Source of the DNA: Streptomyces spiralis
GTDB taxonomy: Bacteria > Actinomycetota > Actinomycetes > Streptomycetales > Streptomycetaceae
Length of the DNA stretch: 64,000 bases
NCBI RefSeq assembly: GCF_014654675.1
Contig: NZ_BNBC01000030.1
Span: 58,849-122,848, forward strand
Direction: 5' to 3'
Numbering within the stretch: the stretch's first letter is position 1; every line of letters begins with the position of its first letter. Of the stretch, positions 33,501 through 42,200 are shown piece by piece. The notes under the pieces are model-generated. The model was not told the DNA's origin. It made no database searches and was given only the letters and a program-made list of their open reading frames with translations. The translations under genes were made by a program, and so were the position numbers.

Positions 33501-33594
33501 CGCAGTGGCTGCAGGTGGATGTATGCCGCTCCGCATGATCGATCTCACCTGGTCGCGCATTCCTTCGTCGCCCGTTGTGCGTTCTCATCAGGCA

Positions 33595-33621
33595 GACGAG
33601 GTAGCCCCTACATGTGTGACA
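33595..33621 (-). promoter_or_regulatory. ECF41-type promoter (TGTCACA-N16-CGTC)
   Basis: On the minus strand TGTCACA (33621-33615) and CGTC (33598-33595) are 16 bases apart, which is the motif reported for ECF41 sigma factors, as I recall it. It lies two bases beyond the stop of the ECF41 gene and points at the MDR-cupin-CMD operon. This is seen directly; use by the adjacent sigma factor is an inference. Confidence 0.8.
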
Positions 33622-33623
33622 GC

Positions 33624-34532
33624 TCAGACGCCCACGAGTTTGTCGGGATTGATGACCCTGCGGTACGCGGCGATCAGACCGTCGGTGATCTGGACCGTGT
33701 CGACGGAGTAGACCCGGCCTTCCCGGTGGAACACGAGGGCGAGCTCGCCACCGACCTCGGCGAAGTCGATGCGGTCCGGGTGCCACTGGCGCCCCGTACG
33801 CACCATGACTTCGGCGACGCGCTCGCCGCCGTGGATGAGCTTGCGTGCCGCGAAGACCTTGCCGCCGCCGTCGGTGACGTAGACGGCGTCCGGATGCAAG
33901 AGCCTGACCAGGCCGGCCAGGTCCCCGGCCTCGTATGCGGCGCGGAAGACCGTGAGGACGCGTTCGCGCTCCGCTTTCGACGACTGCGGCGTGGACTGCT
34001 TCGCTTTGCCCACGCGCCGTCGTGCCCGCGAGGCGAGCTGCCGGGCACTCGGCACGGAGACGTCCAGCACTTCGGCGATCCGGCCGAACTCAAGACCGAA
34101 GACATCGTGCAGGACGAAGGCCACTCGCTCCGGCGGGGACAGCTCTTCCATGATCAGGAGCATCGCCGAACTGACGGACTCGTCGACGAGTACCGGCTGC
34201 GACGCGTCCGGCCCGGTCAGCAGCGGCTCGGGCAACCACGGCCCGACATAGTTCTCCCGGCGGACACGGGCACTCTTGAGGATGTCGTACGACCGTCGCG
34301 CGGCCACCGTCACCAGCCAGGCCCGCAGGTCACCTACGTCCTGCAGATCTGCTCCGGCCGCCCGCAGCCATACGTCCTGGGTCACATCCTCGGCGTCGGC
34401 CACGCTTCCCAAAAGCCGGTAGGCCGCACCGAAAACAGCGGGCCGGTGCCGCTCCCATTCGACTCCGAGTCGGTCCACCTGCTCACACCGTCCGTGCCCG
34501 TGCCCGTCACCCATACAGATCACAACCGACAC
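33624..34532 (-). CDS. ECF41-group RNA polymerase sigma factor (SigJ-like) with fused SnoaL domain
   Basis: This protein is 302 residues from GTG 34532 (ATG 34514 is an alternative). It has sigma-2 (residues about 20-90) and sigma-4 (about 130-185) regions, followed by a C-terminal NTF2/SnoaL-like domain. The three ECF41 signature motifs are all present: WLPEPL in the linker, DGGGK and NPDKL in the SnoaL part. In this group the fused domain replaces an anti-sigma factor and controls activity. The likely targets (COE genes: carboxymuconolactone decarboxylase, oxidoreductase) lie directly downstream behind a matching promoter. The signal is unknown. Confidence 0.95.
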   Translation of the reverse strand: MSVVICMGDGHGHGRCEQVDRLGVEWERHRPAVFGAAYRLLGSVADAEDVTQDVWLRAAGADLQDVGDLRAWLVTVAARRSYDILKSARVRRENYVGPWLPEPLLTGPDASQPVLVDESVSSAMLLIMEELSPPERVAFVLHDVFGLEFGRIAEVLDVSVPSARQLASRARRRVGKAKQSTPQSSKAERERVLTVFRAAYEAGDLAGLVRLLHPDAVYVTDGGGKVFAARKLIHGGERVAEVMVRTGRQWHPDRIDFAEVGGELALVFHREGRVYSVDTVQITDGLIAAYRRVINPDKLVGV

Positions 34533-34613
34533 TCGCGTCAGGTTCTCGAACGGTGGTGGCTTGCATGATGGATCCCTCTGGGCGCCGAGTATGTCCGCGC
34601 CATTGTGTGCGAA

Positions 34614-34647
34614 ACGGTCGCCTTCCCGTGACGGTCGCCTTCCCGTG
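34614..34647. repeat. Tandem 17-bp direct repeat
   Basis: ACGGTCGCCTTCCCGTG occurs twice head to tail with no gap, between the sigma factor start and the MFS stop. It lies about 85-115 bases upstream of the sigma gene and could be a regulator site or a replication-slippage product. Confidence 0.8.
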
Positions 34648-34691
34648 GGATGAGCAGCCCAGCACCCCGAACCCCACTCGCTGCGGCGCGC

Positions 34692-35978
34692 TCAGCAGCG
34701 TATCCGTTCGCTGTGTGGCCCGTTTTCCCAGCGCGTGCGCATCGGATCGCCGCCGGGACCATGCGTGCGTGATCGTCCGGCGTGGAGGGCCGCGCCCAAG
34801 GACAGCGCCCCGACGAAGCCGACGTACAGGTAGCCCGTGGTCTCGAGTCCCCATGAGGGCGCTGCGAGCCCGGCCGCGAGGGCCGGAAGGCTCAACGCCG
34901 CATAGCTGATCACGTAGACGGCCGAGAAGACCTCCGACCGTGACTTCGCGGGGGTGACCGCGCTGATGGCGCGGAGGCTGCCGTTGAAGGTCAGGCCGAC
35001 GCCCAGCCCTGCGACGACCGATCCGCCCACGTATATGGCCGGCGACGCGACAGCGATGGCCACCGCCAGTCCGGACGCACCCAGAGTCAGCAGAACTGCC
35101 CCCAGCCGGGTGGCGAGCCGTGCCGTATGCCGAACGGACCACGACCCGCCCACGCTGTTGGCCAGAAACAGCGCCGCGATGCTGATCCCGCCCGCGGCGC
35201 CGGACCGCACCTGCAGGACATTGCTCACCAAGGACGGAGTGAGCGCGAGGAACAGACCTGTGACGGACCACCCCGCGACCAGGGCGGGAACGGAGGCGAA
35301 GAACTCCGGCCGGGCTTCCCGGGGAACCCGCACCGTGGGTCGCAACGACGCCGGTCCAACCGCTCGCGGGGCGCGCGTCTCAGGGATCGTGAGGATGACC
35401 GCGGCCAGAACGATGAAGGTCAGCGTAAGGACAGGAAAGACATAGGCATCCGGACGTGAAGTCGACTGAACCAGCAGCCCCACCACTCCGGCGCCCGTGG
35501 CCATGCCGAAACTCGTGCCCACCACTGTCATCGTAGGCCCCAGATGTGGACGTCGCTCGGGTGAGAGCTCGACCAGTGCGGCGGCAAGACCGCCCGTGGC
35601 CGTCCCCGTGGCGATGCCCTGTACAACCCTGGCGATCATTAGGGAGACGACACCGTCGGCCGTCCAGAAGATCGCCGTGCTGGCCGCCGCCATCAACATG
35701 GCGGCGACCAGCACCGGCCGGCGACCCAGGTGGTCGCTCAGCGAACCGACCGTCAGCAGGGCGCCGAGCAGACCCACGACATACACCGCGAAGATCACCG
35801 TCAGCATCGTGACCGACAGGCCCCAACGTTCCTGGTACAGCGGGTAGATCGGCGACGGTGCGCTCGCCGTGGCCATCATCACCACAGTGACGCAGACCAG
35901 CACGGCGAAGGCCGCACCTCGCCCGAGACGACGCCCGTCGCGAGGGCGACTCACGCGTTTCATCACGTCGTCTTCCAC
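34692..35978 (-). CDS. MFS transporter
   Basis: This is a 428-residue, 12-TM major facilitator. It has the A motif region GSLSDHLGRRPVLVAAMLMA between TM2 and TM3 and a conserved SAPSPIYPLYQERWGLS loop after TM1. It probably exports a drug or metabolite by proton antiport. GTG 35978 has AGGA four bases upstream; an inner ATG (35963) is also possible. The C-terminal tail is hydrophilic. The HD-domain gene ends 10 bases upstream of its start, so they form an operon. Confidence 0.9.
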   Translation of the reverse strand: MEDDVMKRVSRPRDGRRLGRGAAFAVLVCVTVVMMATASAPSPIYPLYQERWGLSVTMLTVIFAVYVVGLLGALLTVGSLSDHLGRRPVLVAAMLMAAASTAIFWTADGVVSLMIARVVQGIATGTATGGLAAALVELSPERRPHLGPTMTVVGTSFGMATGAGVVGLLVQSTSRPDAYVFPVLTLTFIVLAAVILTIPETRAPRAVGPASLRPTVRVPREARPEFFASVPALVAGWSVTGLFLALTPSLVSNVLQVRSGAAGGISIAALFLANSVGGSWSVRHTARLATRLGAVLLTLGASGLAVAIAVASPAIYVGGSVVAGLGVGLTFNGSLRAISAVTPAKSRSEVFSAVYVISYAALSLPALAAGLAAPSWGLETTGYLYVGFVGALSLGAALHAGRSRTHGPGGDPMRTRWENGPHSERIRC

Positions 35979-35988
35979 GCCGTCCTGA

Positions 35989-36627
35989 TCAGCTCGGCCA
36001 GGGAGCGCCGAGCATGCGCTCGACCGTGGTTACGCGACGGAAGCCGGGAACGAAGTGCTCCAGCACATCCGAATTCACGGTTCCGTTGGTGGTCTCCGGG
36101 CGGTGCCTGAGTCCGTCGACGTAGGCCTGCAGAAACTCGTTCTTGAAGTCGCCCCGCGGATGCGCGGCGATGATCTCGTCCACCTGCTCGCGATCCAGCT
36201 CGTCCAGACCCACGCCAAGCACGTCGGTCAGAACACCGAAATTCGTGATGGCGATCTCCGGGCCCATCCGGTGGGGAATGCCCGGGGTCGTGTGCAGCGC
36301 GATCGCCGTCCACACCACATCGGCAGCCGTGGCCGGGAATCCGTGATCGAGCATGAACTTACGTGCGTGGTCGGCTCCGTCGACCTCGAAGCGCTGCTCC
36401 GCGTCGGAAAAAGGCGTCATGAGGCCGGTGTCGTGAAACATGGCGGACAGATAGAGAAGCTCGGGGTCGGGCTCCAGGCCGAGCCTGCGAGCATGAATGA
36501 CGCCGAAGACGAAAACGCGACGGGAGTGATGGTAGATGAGGGGGCTGGTCATCTTCTGCATAAGGCGGGTGGCTTCGGCGACCGCCGCCGTTTCGGGAAT
36601 CTCCACCCCCGCGATGATCTCGCTCAT
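35989..36627 (-). CDS. HD-domain phosphohydrolase-like protein
   Basis: This is a 212-residue HD-fold protein. The metal ligands are visible as HHSRRVFVFG (His), SAMFHDTGL (His-Asp pair) and later ALHTTPGI. Related bacterial proteins are often called cyanamide hydratase-like or HD hydrolases of small molecules and nucleotides. ATG 36627 is chosen for AGGAG eight bases upstream. It heads an operon with the MFS gene and is divergent from the GlxA/AraC gene, which probably regulates both. Confidence 0.9.
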   Translation of the reverse strand: MSEIIAGVEIPETAAVAEATRLMQKMTSPLIYHHSRRVFVFGVIHARRLGLEPDPELLYLSAMFHDTGLMTPFSDAEQRFEVDGADHARKFMLDHGFPATAADVVWTAIALHTTPGIPHRMGPEIAITNFGVLTDVLGVGLDELDREQVDEIIAAHPRGDFKNEFLQAYVDGLRHRPETTNGTVNSDVLEHFVPGFRRVTTVERMLGAPWPS

Positions 36628-36650
36628 GACCCCTGCTCCTTCCGATATCG

Positions 36651-37742
36651 GTGTGCTACGAATGGACGGTGCGTCCGTCCCCCACACTGCCGACTACCCA
36701 GCCTCCGGCGCCGCCTCGGTCCGGTCATGAGTCACTCGAATCCGGACAGGCGGCCGGCGGAGGTGTGGCCTCCGCCACGCATCAGGTCGCGATCCTCGTC
36801 TATGACGGGGTCAAACTGCTGGACGTCGCCGGCCCCGCCGAGGCATTCGCGGAAGCGAACCGGCTCGGTGCCGACTACAAGATCCTTCTGGTGTCACCGA
36901 CCGGCGCCGACGTCACCTCCTCCGTCGGGATCCGGATCGCGGTCGACACCGCCGCCACGGAGCCTGCTCCCGACACGTTCCTGGTGGCCGGCGCAGACCT
37001 CTACCCGCGCACACCTGTACCCCGTGATCTGTTCGAGGCCGCGCGAACGCTGGCGGGCGGGGCCGACCGGGTCGCGTCCATCTGCACCGGAGCATTCATC
37101 CTCGGCGCCGCCGGCCTCCTGGACGGCAAGCGTGCGACCACACACTGGAAGGTCGCGCACGAGCTCGCCGCCCGCTGCCCGGCGAGCCGCGTCGAACCCG
37201 ACGCGATCTACGTCCGTGACGGCACCACCTACACCTCGGCGGGCGTGACCGCCGGCATCGACCTGGCCTTGGCACTCATCGAGGAGGATCACGGCCCTGA
37301 CCTGACTCGCGACGTCGCTCGCGCCCTGGTGGTCTATTTGCAGCGCTCGGGCGGCCAGTCACAGTTCTCCGCCCCATTGCAAGGACCGCCGCCCCGATCT
37401 CCGTCCCTCCGTAGAATCACCGACTTGATCACGGCGAATCCCGGCGGAAACCACTCACTCGGCGAACTCGCCAAGCACCTCAATGTGAGCCCTCGGCATC
37501 TCACGCGACTCTTTCACAACGAGCTCTCCACCACGCCGGCCCGGTATGTGGAGATGATCCGGTTCGACATGGCAAAAGCTCTGCTCGACCAAGGGCATAC
37601 CGCAACGCAGACCGCATCCCTTGCCGGATTTCCGAATTACGAGAGCATGCGGCGCGTCTTCGCGCGAGAAATGTCGATCAGTCCCGCCGCCTATCAGCGC
37701 CGGTTCAGCACAGCGCGCCGCGCGAACGAGGGGCAGCAGTAA
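36651..37742 (+). CDS. GlxA family transcriptional regulator (DJ-1/PfpI plus AraC domains)
   Basis: This protein has up to 363 residues, with an N-terminal DJ-1/PfpI-like domain (VAILVYDGVKLLDVAGPAEA, the nucleophile region ASICTGAFILGAAGLLDG) and a C-terminal AraC double helix-turn-helix (SLGELAKHLNVSPRHLTRLF, then YVEMIRFDMAKALLDQG). The first 38 residues are not conserved-looking; the true start may be GTG 36765, with GGAGGT touching it. It is divergent from the HD/MFS operon and probably controls it. Confidence 0.92.
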   Translation: MCYEWTVRPSPTLPTTQPPAPPRSGHESLESGQAAGGGVASATHQVAILVYDGVKLLDVAGPAEAFAEANRLGADYKILLVSPTGADVTSSVGIRIAVDTAATEPAPDTFLVAGADLYPRTPVPRDLFEAARTLAGGADRVASICTGAFILGAAGLLDGKRATTHWKVAHELAARCPASRVEPDAIYVRDGTTYTSAGVTAGIDLALALIEEDHGPDLTRDVARALVVYLQRSGGQSQFSAPLQGPPPRSPSLRRITDLITANPGGNHSLGELAKHLNVSPRHLTRLFHNELSTTPARYVEMIRFDMAKALLDQGHTATQTASLAGFPNYESMRRVFAREMSISPAAYQRRFSTARRANEGQQ

Positions 37743-38200
37743 GGCAAAGTTCAGCGTTCAACTGTGCCGCGCTGCCCTACGACCGCCGGCCGACAGAGCT
37801 TCCCCGCCGGCCGCTGCCGTGCCGGCCGCGACCGAAAGCACGAGCTCCCTTCGTACGGACCCCGTGGGGGACGCAGCTCGCGGCCGGGTTCCGAGCCGTC
37901 CGAGCGGATCGTGCCCGGGGCGTGGCACCCGTCCCAGGGCCCATCGGTGTGTGGTTCACCGAAGGAGCCAAGGTGACGGGGGACCGGGGACCAGGGCGAC
38001 CGTGCCAGGCGGATCCGCCCCGGACGGCTGGACCATCGACCCCACCGCCACGGTGACCTTCCCCTGGTGGGGCAGGCCGCACCGTCGCCATGCGCCCACA
38101 CCGCGGCCTGCTCGCCGTCCCCGCACACACCGGGGGCCGCCCGGTCCGCGCCCGGACGACCCCTCGGCAGTGTCGCCACGCCCCCTTGCCGGACCGCCCG
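37743..38200. other. Gene-free stretch of about 460 bases
   Basis: This gap lies between convergent stops of the GlxA gene and the MauE-like gene. Long open frames crossing it are arginine-rich shadows of the next operon. I find no gene, tRNA or strong hairpin. Confidence 0.4.
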
Positions 38201-39100
38201 TCAGGCCATGGGCAGGGAAGCGCGCCGCGGGAAACCGCTGAGCAGGTCCACCTCCAACGGTTCGTCGGTCCGGTCGTCGATCAGCGTGACCCGGACCGCC
38301 GGGTTGCCGGTGGTGTCCCTTGTCTCGCGCGGGTCCACCGCGAAGATCACAGTGACCGGGCGCGCCGCGCCGCCCGGGTCGTGGACCCCAGCGAACTGCA
38401 GGAAGCGCCAGCCGTCGGCCTCCCAGTGGTCGATCAGCCCGGAGCGGACGACGGGTGCGGCGGCCACCCACGCCAGTGAACGCTCCAGCAGTTCGACGGA
38501 GGCTGCCACGGGCACTTCGTCGTTCCGGCCACGGACGAGCGGGTGCCCGAGGACCTTCAGTCGTGTCCTGCGCAGCGGAACAAGCCACAGGTCGTCGAGG
38601 TCGCTGGAGATCACGACCAGGACGGCCGTGGAGACGGCAAGGAACGCGACCGACTCCACCGGATTGCGGACGGCCTCGGTCCACCAGACCGTCCGGGCGC
38701 CGGCGGCCGCGGCGCCGCCCACCACGACCAGGCCCGCGCGGACGAAGGCCCGCCAGGTGATCGGGCCGTTGTTCCGGGCGGTGCATCCGCAGGACGACTC
38801 CGGGGCGGTCACCCGGGCGTACCCGAGGTAGGCGAGGAAGCCGACGCCCAGGACGGTCGCCGCCACCCCGGGGACCACGGTCGTCGGCACGGCCAACAGG
38901 CCTGCGGCGACCGCCAGTTCCACGGCGCCGGTGGCCCGCAGCACGAGCGTGGCACGGCGGCCGTCGTTCAGGACGCGGACCAGCACGGTGCCGGCCGCCT
39001 GGCCCGCGACCTGTCGGCCGAACGCCTTGCTTGCCCCGGTGCCGGCGAGCAGGACACCGAGCAGCAGCGTCGCGAGGTTCATGGCGAGCGATGCCATCAC
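38201..39100 (-). CDS. MauE/DoxX-family membrane protein with a C-terminal soluble domain
   Basis: This is a 299-residue protein. The first 150 residues hold four or five TM segments (LATLLLGVLLAGTGASKAFG, LAVAAGLLAVPTTVVPG, TVLGVGFLAYLGYARV) and a CGC motif in ESSCGCTARNNGPITWRAF, as in MauE, which in methylamine-dehydrogenase systems supports disulphide formation of the small subunit. The last 120 residues are a soluble domain of unknown fold. It is the third gene of a tight operon after the 16-cysteine protein and the Tat protein, which makes thiol chemistry a credible job. It may start at GTG 39100 or the next ATG. Confidence 0.82.
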   Translation of the reverse strand: MMASLAMNLATLLLGVLLAGTGASKAFGRQVAGQAAGTVLVRVLNDGRRATLVLRATGAVELAVAAGLLAVPTTVVPGVAATVLGVGFLAYLGYARVTAPESSCGCTARNNGPITWRAFVRAGLVVVGGAAAAGARTVWWTEAVRNPVESVAFLAVSTAVLVVISSDLDDLWLVPLRRTRLKVLGHPLVRGRNDEVPVAASVELLERSLAWVAAAPVVRSGLIDHWEADGWRFLQFAGVHDPGGAARPVTVIFAVDPRETRDTTGNPAVRVTLIDDRTDEPLEVDLLSGFPRRASLPMA

Positions 39101-39112
39101 ATACCCCCTGCC

Positions 39113-39721
39113 TCAGTGCCCGACGCTGATGCGGGCGATGTCCACACTGTCGTCCGCCGGCCGCCAGGCACCGAGCACCTGGGCGTGGTGCCCGATCCGC
39201 AGTTGCGAGAGGTCGGAGGTGAGGGCGCCGCCACGGAAGGACGCGGTGGTCCTCTTCTCCACGATGTTGCCGACCAGGGCATGGCTGTCGTGGCTCAGGT
39301 GCAGCCGGGAGCGCTCGATGCCGCGGACGGTGACATAGAGATTGACGATGTTCACCCAGACGGCGTCGGCGGCTACGCTGCCGTCCGGCATTTCGACGCC
39401 CCGTGCGTACAGTCCGTCGCCGACCTCGATGGCCTCGGCGGTGACCGTTTCCAGTTTCCAGACGCTGGTGGCGTTGGTGAGCTGGATGAGCCTGTGCGTG
39501 CCGTCGGCCTCGACGACGTCGAGGACGCTGCCCTTGATCCGGCTGACGCGGCCGTCCACGAACGACGACTGGGACACCGCGGGGTCCAGGGAGGGCATCG
39601 GGGCGGCGAAGGCGGAGTCCGCGTCCAGGCCGCCGAGTGCGGAGGCGCCCACGATGGTGGCCCCGCCGAGCGCGGCGCTGGTCAGGAGACGGCGGCGGTT
39701 GACGCCGTTGCGTGCGGTCAT
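39113..39721 (-). CDS. Tat-exported protein with a DUF5666-like beta domain
   Basis: This is a 202-residue protein. The start MTARNGVNRRRLLTSAALGG is a twin-arginine signal, followed by GLDADSAFAAPMPS with a likely AxA cleavage. The mature part has strands typical of small OB-like surface domains (VDGRVSRIKGSVLDVVEADG, DGLYARGVEMPDGSVAADAV). Tat export suggests folding or cofactor binding before export. It lies 12 bases after the 16-cysteine gene, whose stop is inside its ribosome site (GAGGAGG), and 12 bases before the MauE-like gene. Confidence 0.82.
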   Translation of the reverse strand: MTARNGVNRRRLLTSAALGGATIVGASALGGLDADSAFAAPMPSLDPAVSQSSFVDGRVSRIKGSVLDVVEADGTHRLIQLTNATSVWKLETVTAEAIEVGDGLYARGVEMPDGSVAADAVWVNIVNLYVTVRGIERSRLHLSHDSHALVGNIVEKRTTASFRGGALTSDLSQLRIGHHAQVLGAWRPADDSVDIARISVGH

Positions 39722-39733
39722 GGCGGTTCCTCC

Positions 39734-40156
39734 TCACTCGTAGATGTAGACGGGAAGCAGACCGGAGCTGAGGCTGCCGATGGCCGAGTAGGCCGCAGGG
39801 GTCAGGTCGACGACCCGGTGGGTCCGGCACACGCCGTTGCAGCAGGTCTTCTCGCTGCACCAAAGCTGGGTGTTGGGCCCGCAGTCGGCGAGCGTGACGC
39901 AGACGGTGGCGCCGGAGCACTGGTGCTTGATGTTCATGACCGAGCCGCAGCCGCGTCTGGGCATGTTCTCGCCGCATGCTGCCGGGTTGGTGACGTTCCA
40001 GCAGGCCGAGGACAGATTGGGCCAGGCGGCCATGTTTCTGCTGGACTGGCAGGTGCCACAGGCGCCGGTTCCGGCGCTGCCGCAGGGGCCCCAGGAGCCG
40101 CCGCAGCAGAACCAGGAGGCTTCGCCTGCCCATAGAGAGGTTGATCCGCAAGCCAT
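39734..40156 (-). CDS. Small 16-cysteine protein coupled to MauE-like and Tat proteins
   Basis: This is a 140-residue protein with 16 cysteines (residues 3, 17, 18, 25, 33, 36, 52, 61, 70, 80, 86, 92, 100, 105, 106, 110) and six tryptophans. I see no signal peptide. The C-terminal 30 residues lack cysteine (DLTPAAYSAIGSLSSGLLPV). The dense cysteines suggest six to eight disulphides or metal clusters. The cysteine and tryptophan content and the MauE-like neighbour recall the small subunit of methylamine dehydrogenase, but I see no clear sequence match. ATG 40156 has AAGGGA seven bases before it. Function unknown. Confidence 0.75.
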   Translation of the reverse strand: MACGSTSLWAGEASWFCCGGSWGPCGSAGTGACGTCQSSRNMAAWPNLSSACWNVTNPAACGENMPRRGCGSVMNIKHQCSGATVCVTLADCGPNTQLWCSEKTCCNGVCRTHRVVDLTPAAYSAIGSLSSGLLPVYIYE

Positions 40157-40820
40157 TGCTGTGTCCCTTCGTCGGACGGGGAGTTCATCGCACCGTCAGA
40201 GGGCCGGAGATCGGCCAATATGACCAGTGCATGACAATTTGACGAGGAAATCACCGTGCGGGATCGTGCGTTGGCGCATGCCATGATGCTCGCTTCTACG
40301 CGCGTTGGCCAGGGGGTGTGTTCGGGTGAATGCGTCATGTGGGGCGGACGGGAGATCGAAGGCCGGACCCGGCCTCGTCTCCGAATGTGCTGCGGTGGCC
40401 GGCGTCGGCGGCCAGGCCGCGATTGATCAGGTCGGAGTCGTGGTGGCCGTCGAGCAGGACCGTGACCGCCCCGGCGTCCGGCAAGGCGGCCAGGGCGTCC
40501 TTGGCGTCGTACGCCAATGAGGTAGGCGAAGTTGGGTGAGCAGAATGAGGTCGGCTCGGTCTGCCCGAAGCCGTTGCGGTGGAAGGCGCTGAACAGGGCC
40601 GCGGCACATCACACCTGACGCTCGCGGACGGATCTTGCGAACGGCTGCTGCGCGGGGCATCCGGTTCGAAGGCCCGGTCCGGTCCTTCGAGGGTCGGACC
40701 GCGCAGGACACAGGAGCCGCGCCTCTTATGGAGGCCGCACACATACCTTGCGTACGGCCGCGCTTCTACTCTGTCCGCTTCCGCAGGCAGGCCATCTTCA
40801 CCATGGACAGGGGATTCGAC
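40157..40820. other. Divergent intergenic region of about 660 bases
   Basis: This stretch must hold the leftward promoter of the 16-cysteine operon and the rightward promoter of the lipase gene. The part at 40190-40260 is AT-richer than the surroundings. Open frames inside it show no family resemblance. Confidence 0.4.
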
Positions 40821-42119
40821 ATGGAGTTCAGCCACAACGGCCAAAGCCGAGCGCGACTATGGCACTTACTGCTCGTCCTCTTGCTGGCAGTTGCTCTCGA
40901 GCTCTCCACGACCGCAGGGACCGCCTCTGCGGCGTCGTTGCCCGTGTACCTCACCCAAGAGGCGAGCTACGGGACAGACGTCGTCACCAATGGTTGGGAG
41001 CGAGTGGAGCGTTACCGCGACACCACCTCGGGATTCCACGCCGAGGGCTTCCCCGCGGACGGCCGTGGCGACCAGGACGGGAAGCGCGTCACGTACTTCG
41101 GTGGCATCTCCCGGCCGTCGTCGGACCGCTTTCTGCTCTACTCGGCACCCGGCTGGGACAGCGGCTCTCGACCCACCCCGGTCCTTCTCGTCCACGGTGC
41201 GAACGACACCGCCGACCGAGCGTGGGCCAATCCTGGCGAGGCGGGCGGCTATGGCTGCGGCGCCGCAACCTGTCCGTCCATGGGACTGATGCAGTACCTG
41301 GTCACGCGCGGCTACCGTGTCTTCGCCGTCGGCTTCGCGCACAAGCAGGGTGACAACCTCATGCAGGCGCAGATCGTCGGTGACGCGATCTCCGTCATCA
41401 AGGCGAAGCTCGGCGTCAGCACCGTCGACCTGGTCGGTTGGAGCAAGGGTGAGATGTCTGCGCGGGCGTACGTGTCCTCGGTGAAACCCAGTTGGGGGCG
41501 CTCGTACGCCGGTGATGTGCGCAAGTTGGTGACCGTCGGCGGCCCCAACGGTGGCTACGACTACCCCTACGCGCACGGCTGGGCGCACGACTTCTCGATC
41601 TGGCCCGAGTGCGGCGGCAAGGTCAATGCCCCCTCCCCGCACTCGCACATGACGTGCTACGGGCAGTACACAGCGCACCCGGAGTTCTCCATGACTCCCT
41701 CCGGCGGCTACGACAACTACCCGGGACAGCGCCAAATGCTGTCCCGTTGGGACGGGGTGTACGGTGTCGACGGCAGCGCGCAGGACTGGTACACGACGTA
41801 CTACGGCGGGCAGGGCTTCTACACCGCCGGCAGTGGCATCCAAGCCGCGATCGACGCGGGCTCGCTCATCAAGCCGTTGCACGACGCTGGAGTTCCGGCC
41901 TCGGTGACCACCTACCTCCTGGCCGGTGGATCACCGGATGTCCTCGGCATCTTCAACGAGAACCGGGGCCCCAGCGACGGCGTCGTCTTCGTCGCCAGCG
42001 CCCTCGACACCACCGGCATCCCCACCGTCGGAGGCCAGGCCACCATCACGGGCGCCAACCATCTCGAACTGGGCTGGAACTCCGCGGCCGATGCCCAGAT
42101 CGCCGCTTGGCTGTCCTGA
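40821..42119 (+). CDS. Secreted lipase/esterase, alpha/beta hydrolase
   Basis: This is a 432-residue protein. A signal peptide (RLWHLLLVLLLAVALELST, cut near GTASAAS) precedes an alpha/beta hydrolase with PVLLVHGANDTADRAW (oxyanion region), the nucleophile in LVGWSKGEMSARAYV (GWSKG) and a late ANHLELGW with the catalytic His. This matches secreted triacylglycerol lipase-like enzymes of Actinobacteria. ATG 40821 is chosen because AGGGGA lies six bases upstream; the ATG at 40803 has no ribosome site. It is followed by another hydrolase gene 81 bases on. Confidence 0.88.
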   Translation: MEFSHNGQSRARLWHLLLVLLLAVALELSTTAGTASAASLPVYLTQEASYGTDVVTNGWERVERYRDTTSGFHAEGFPADGRGDQDGKRVTYFGGISRPSSDRFLLYSAPGWDSGSRPTPVLLVHGANDTADRAWANPGEAGGYGCGAATCPSMGLMQYLVTRGYRVFAVGFAHKQGDNLMQAQIVGDAISVIKAKLGVSTVDLVGWSKGEMSARAYVSSVKPSWGRSYAGDVRKLVTVGGPNGGYDYPYAHGWAHDFSIWPECGGKVNAPSPHSHMTCYGQYTAHPEFSMTPSGGYDNYPGQRQMLSRWDGVYGVDGSAQDWYTTYYGGQGFYTAGSGIQAAIDAGSLIKPLHDAGVPASVTTYLLAGGSPDVLGIFNENRGPSDGVVFVASALDTTGIPTVGGQATITGANHLELGWNSAADAQIAAWLS

Positions 42120-42200
42120 TAACGACCCCTACCGCGTGACTGGACACTGGGCGCCCGCCCCTTTACAGAGCCACATGTGACGAGACGAGACAGAGAACAC

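Noticed and set aside
37956..40151. A 731-codon open frame on the minus strand
   Set aside because: It is another frame of the MauE/Tat/16-cysteine operon, almost all Arg, Gly and Pro; the three shorter genes have ribosome sites and domains.
39734..40156. Calling the 16-cysteine protein the methylamine dehydrogenase small subunit
   Set aside because: Cysteine spacing and tryptophan positions do not clearly match, there is no large-subunit gene and no MauG; only the MauE-like neighbour supports it.
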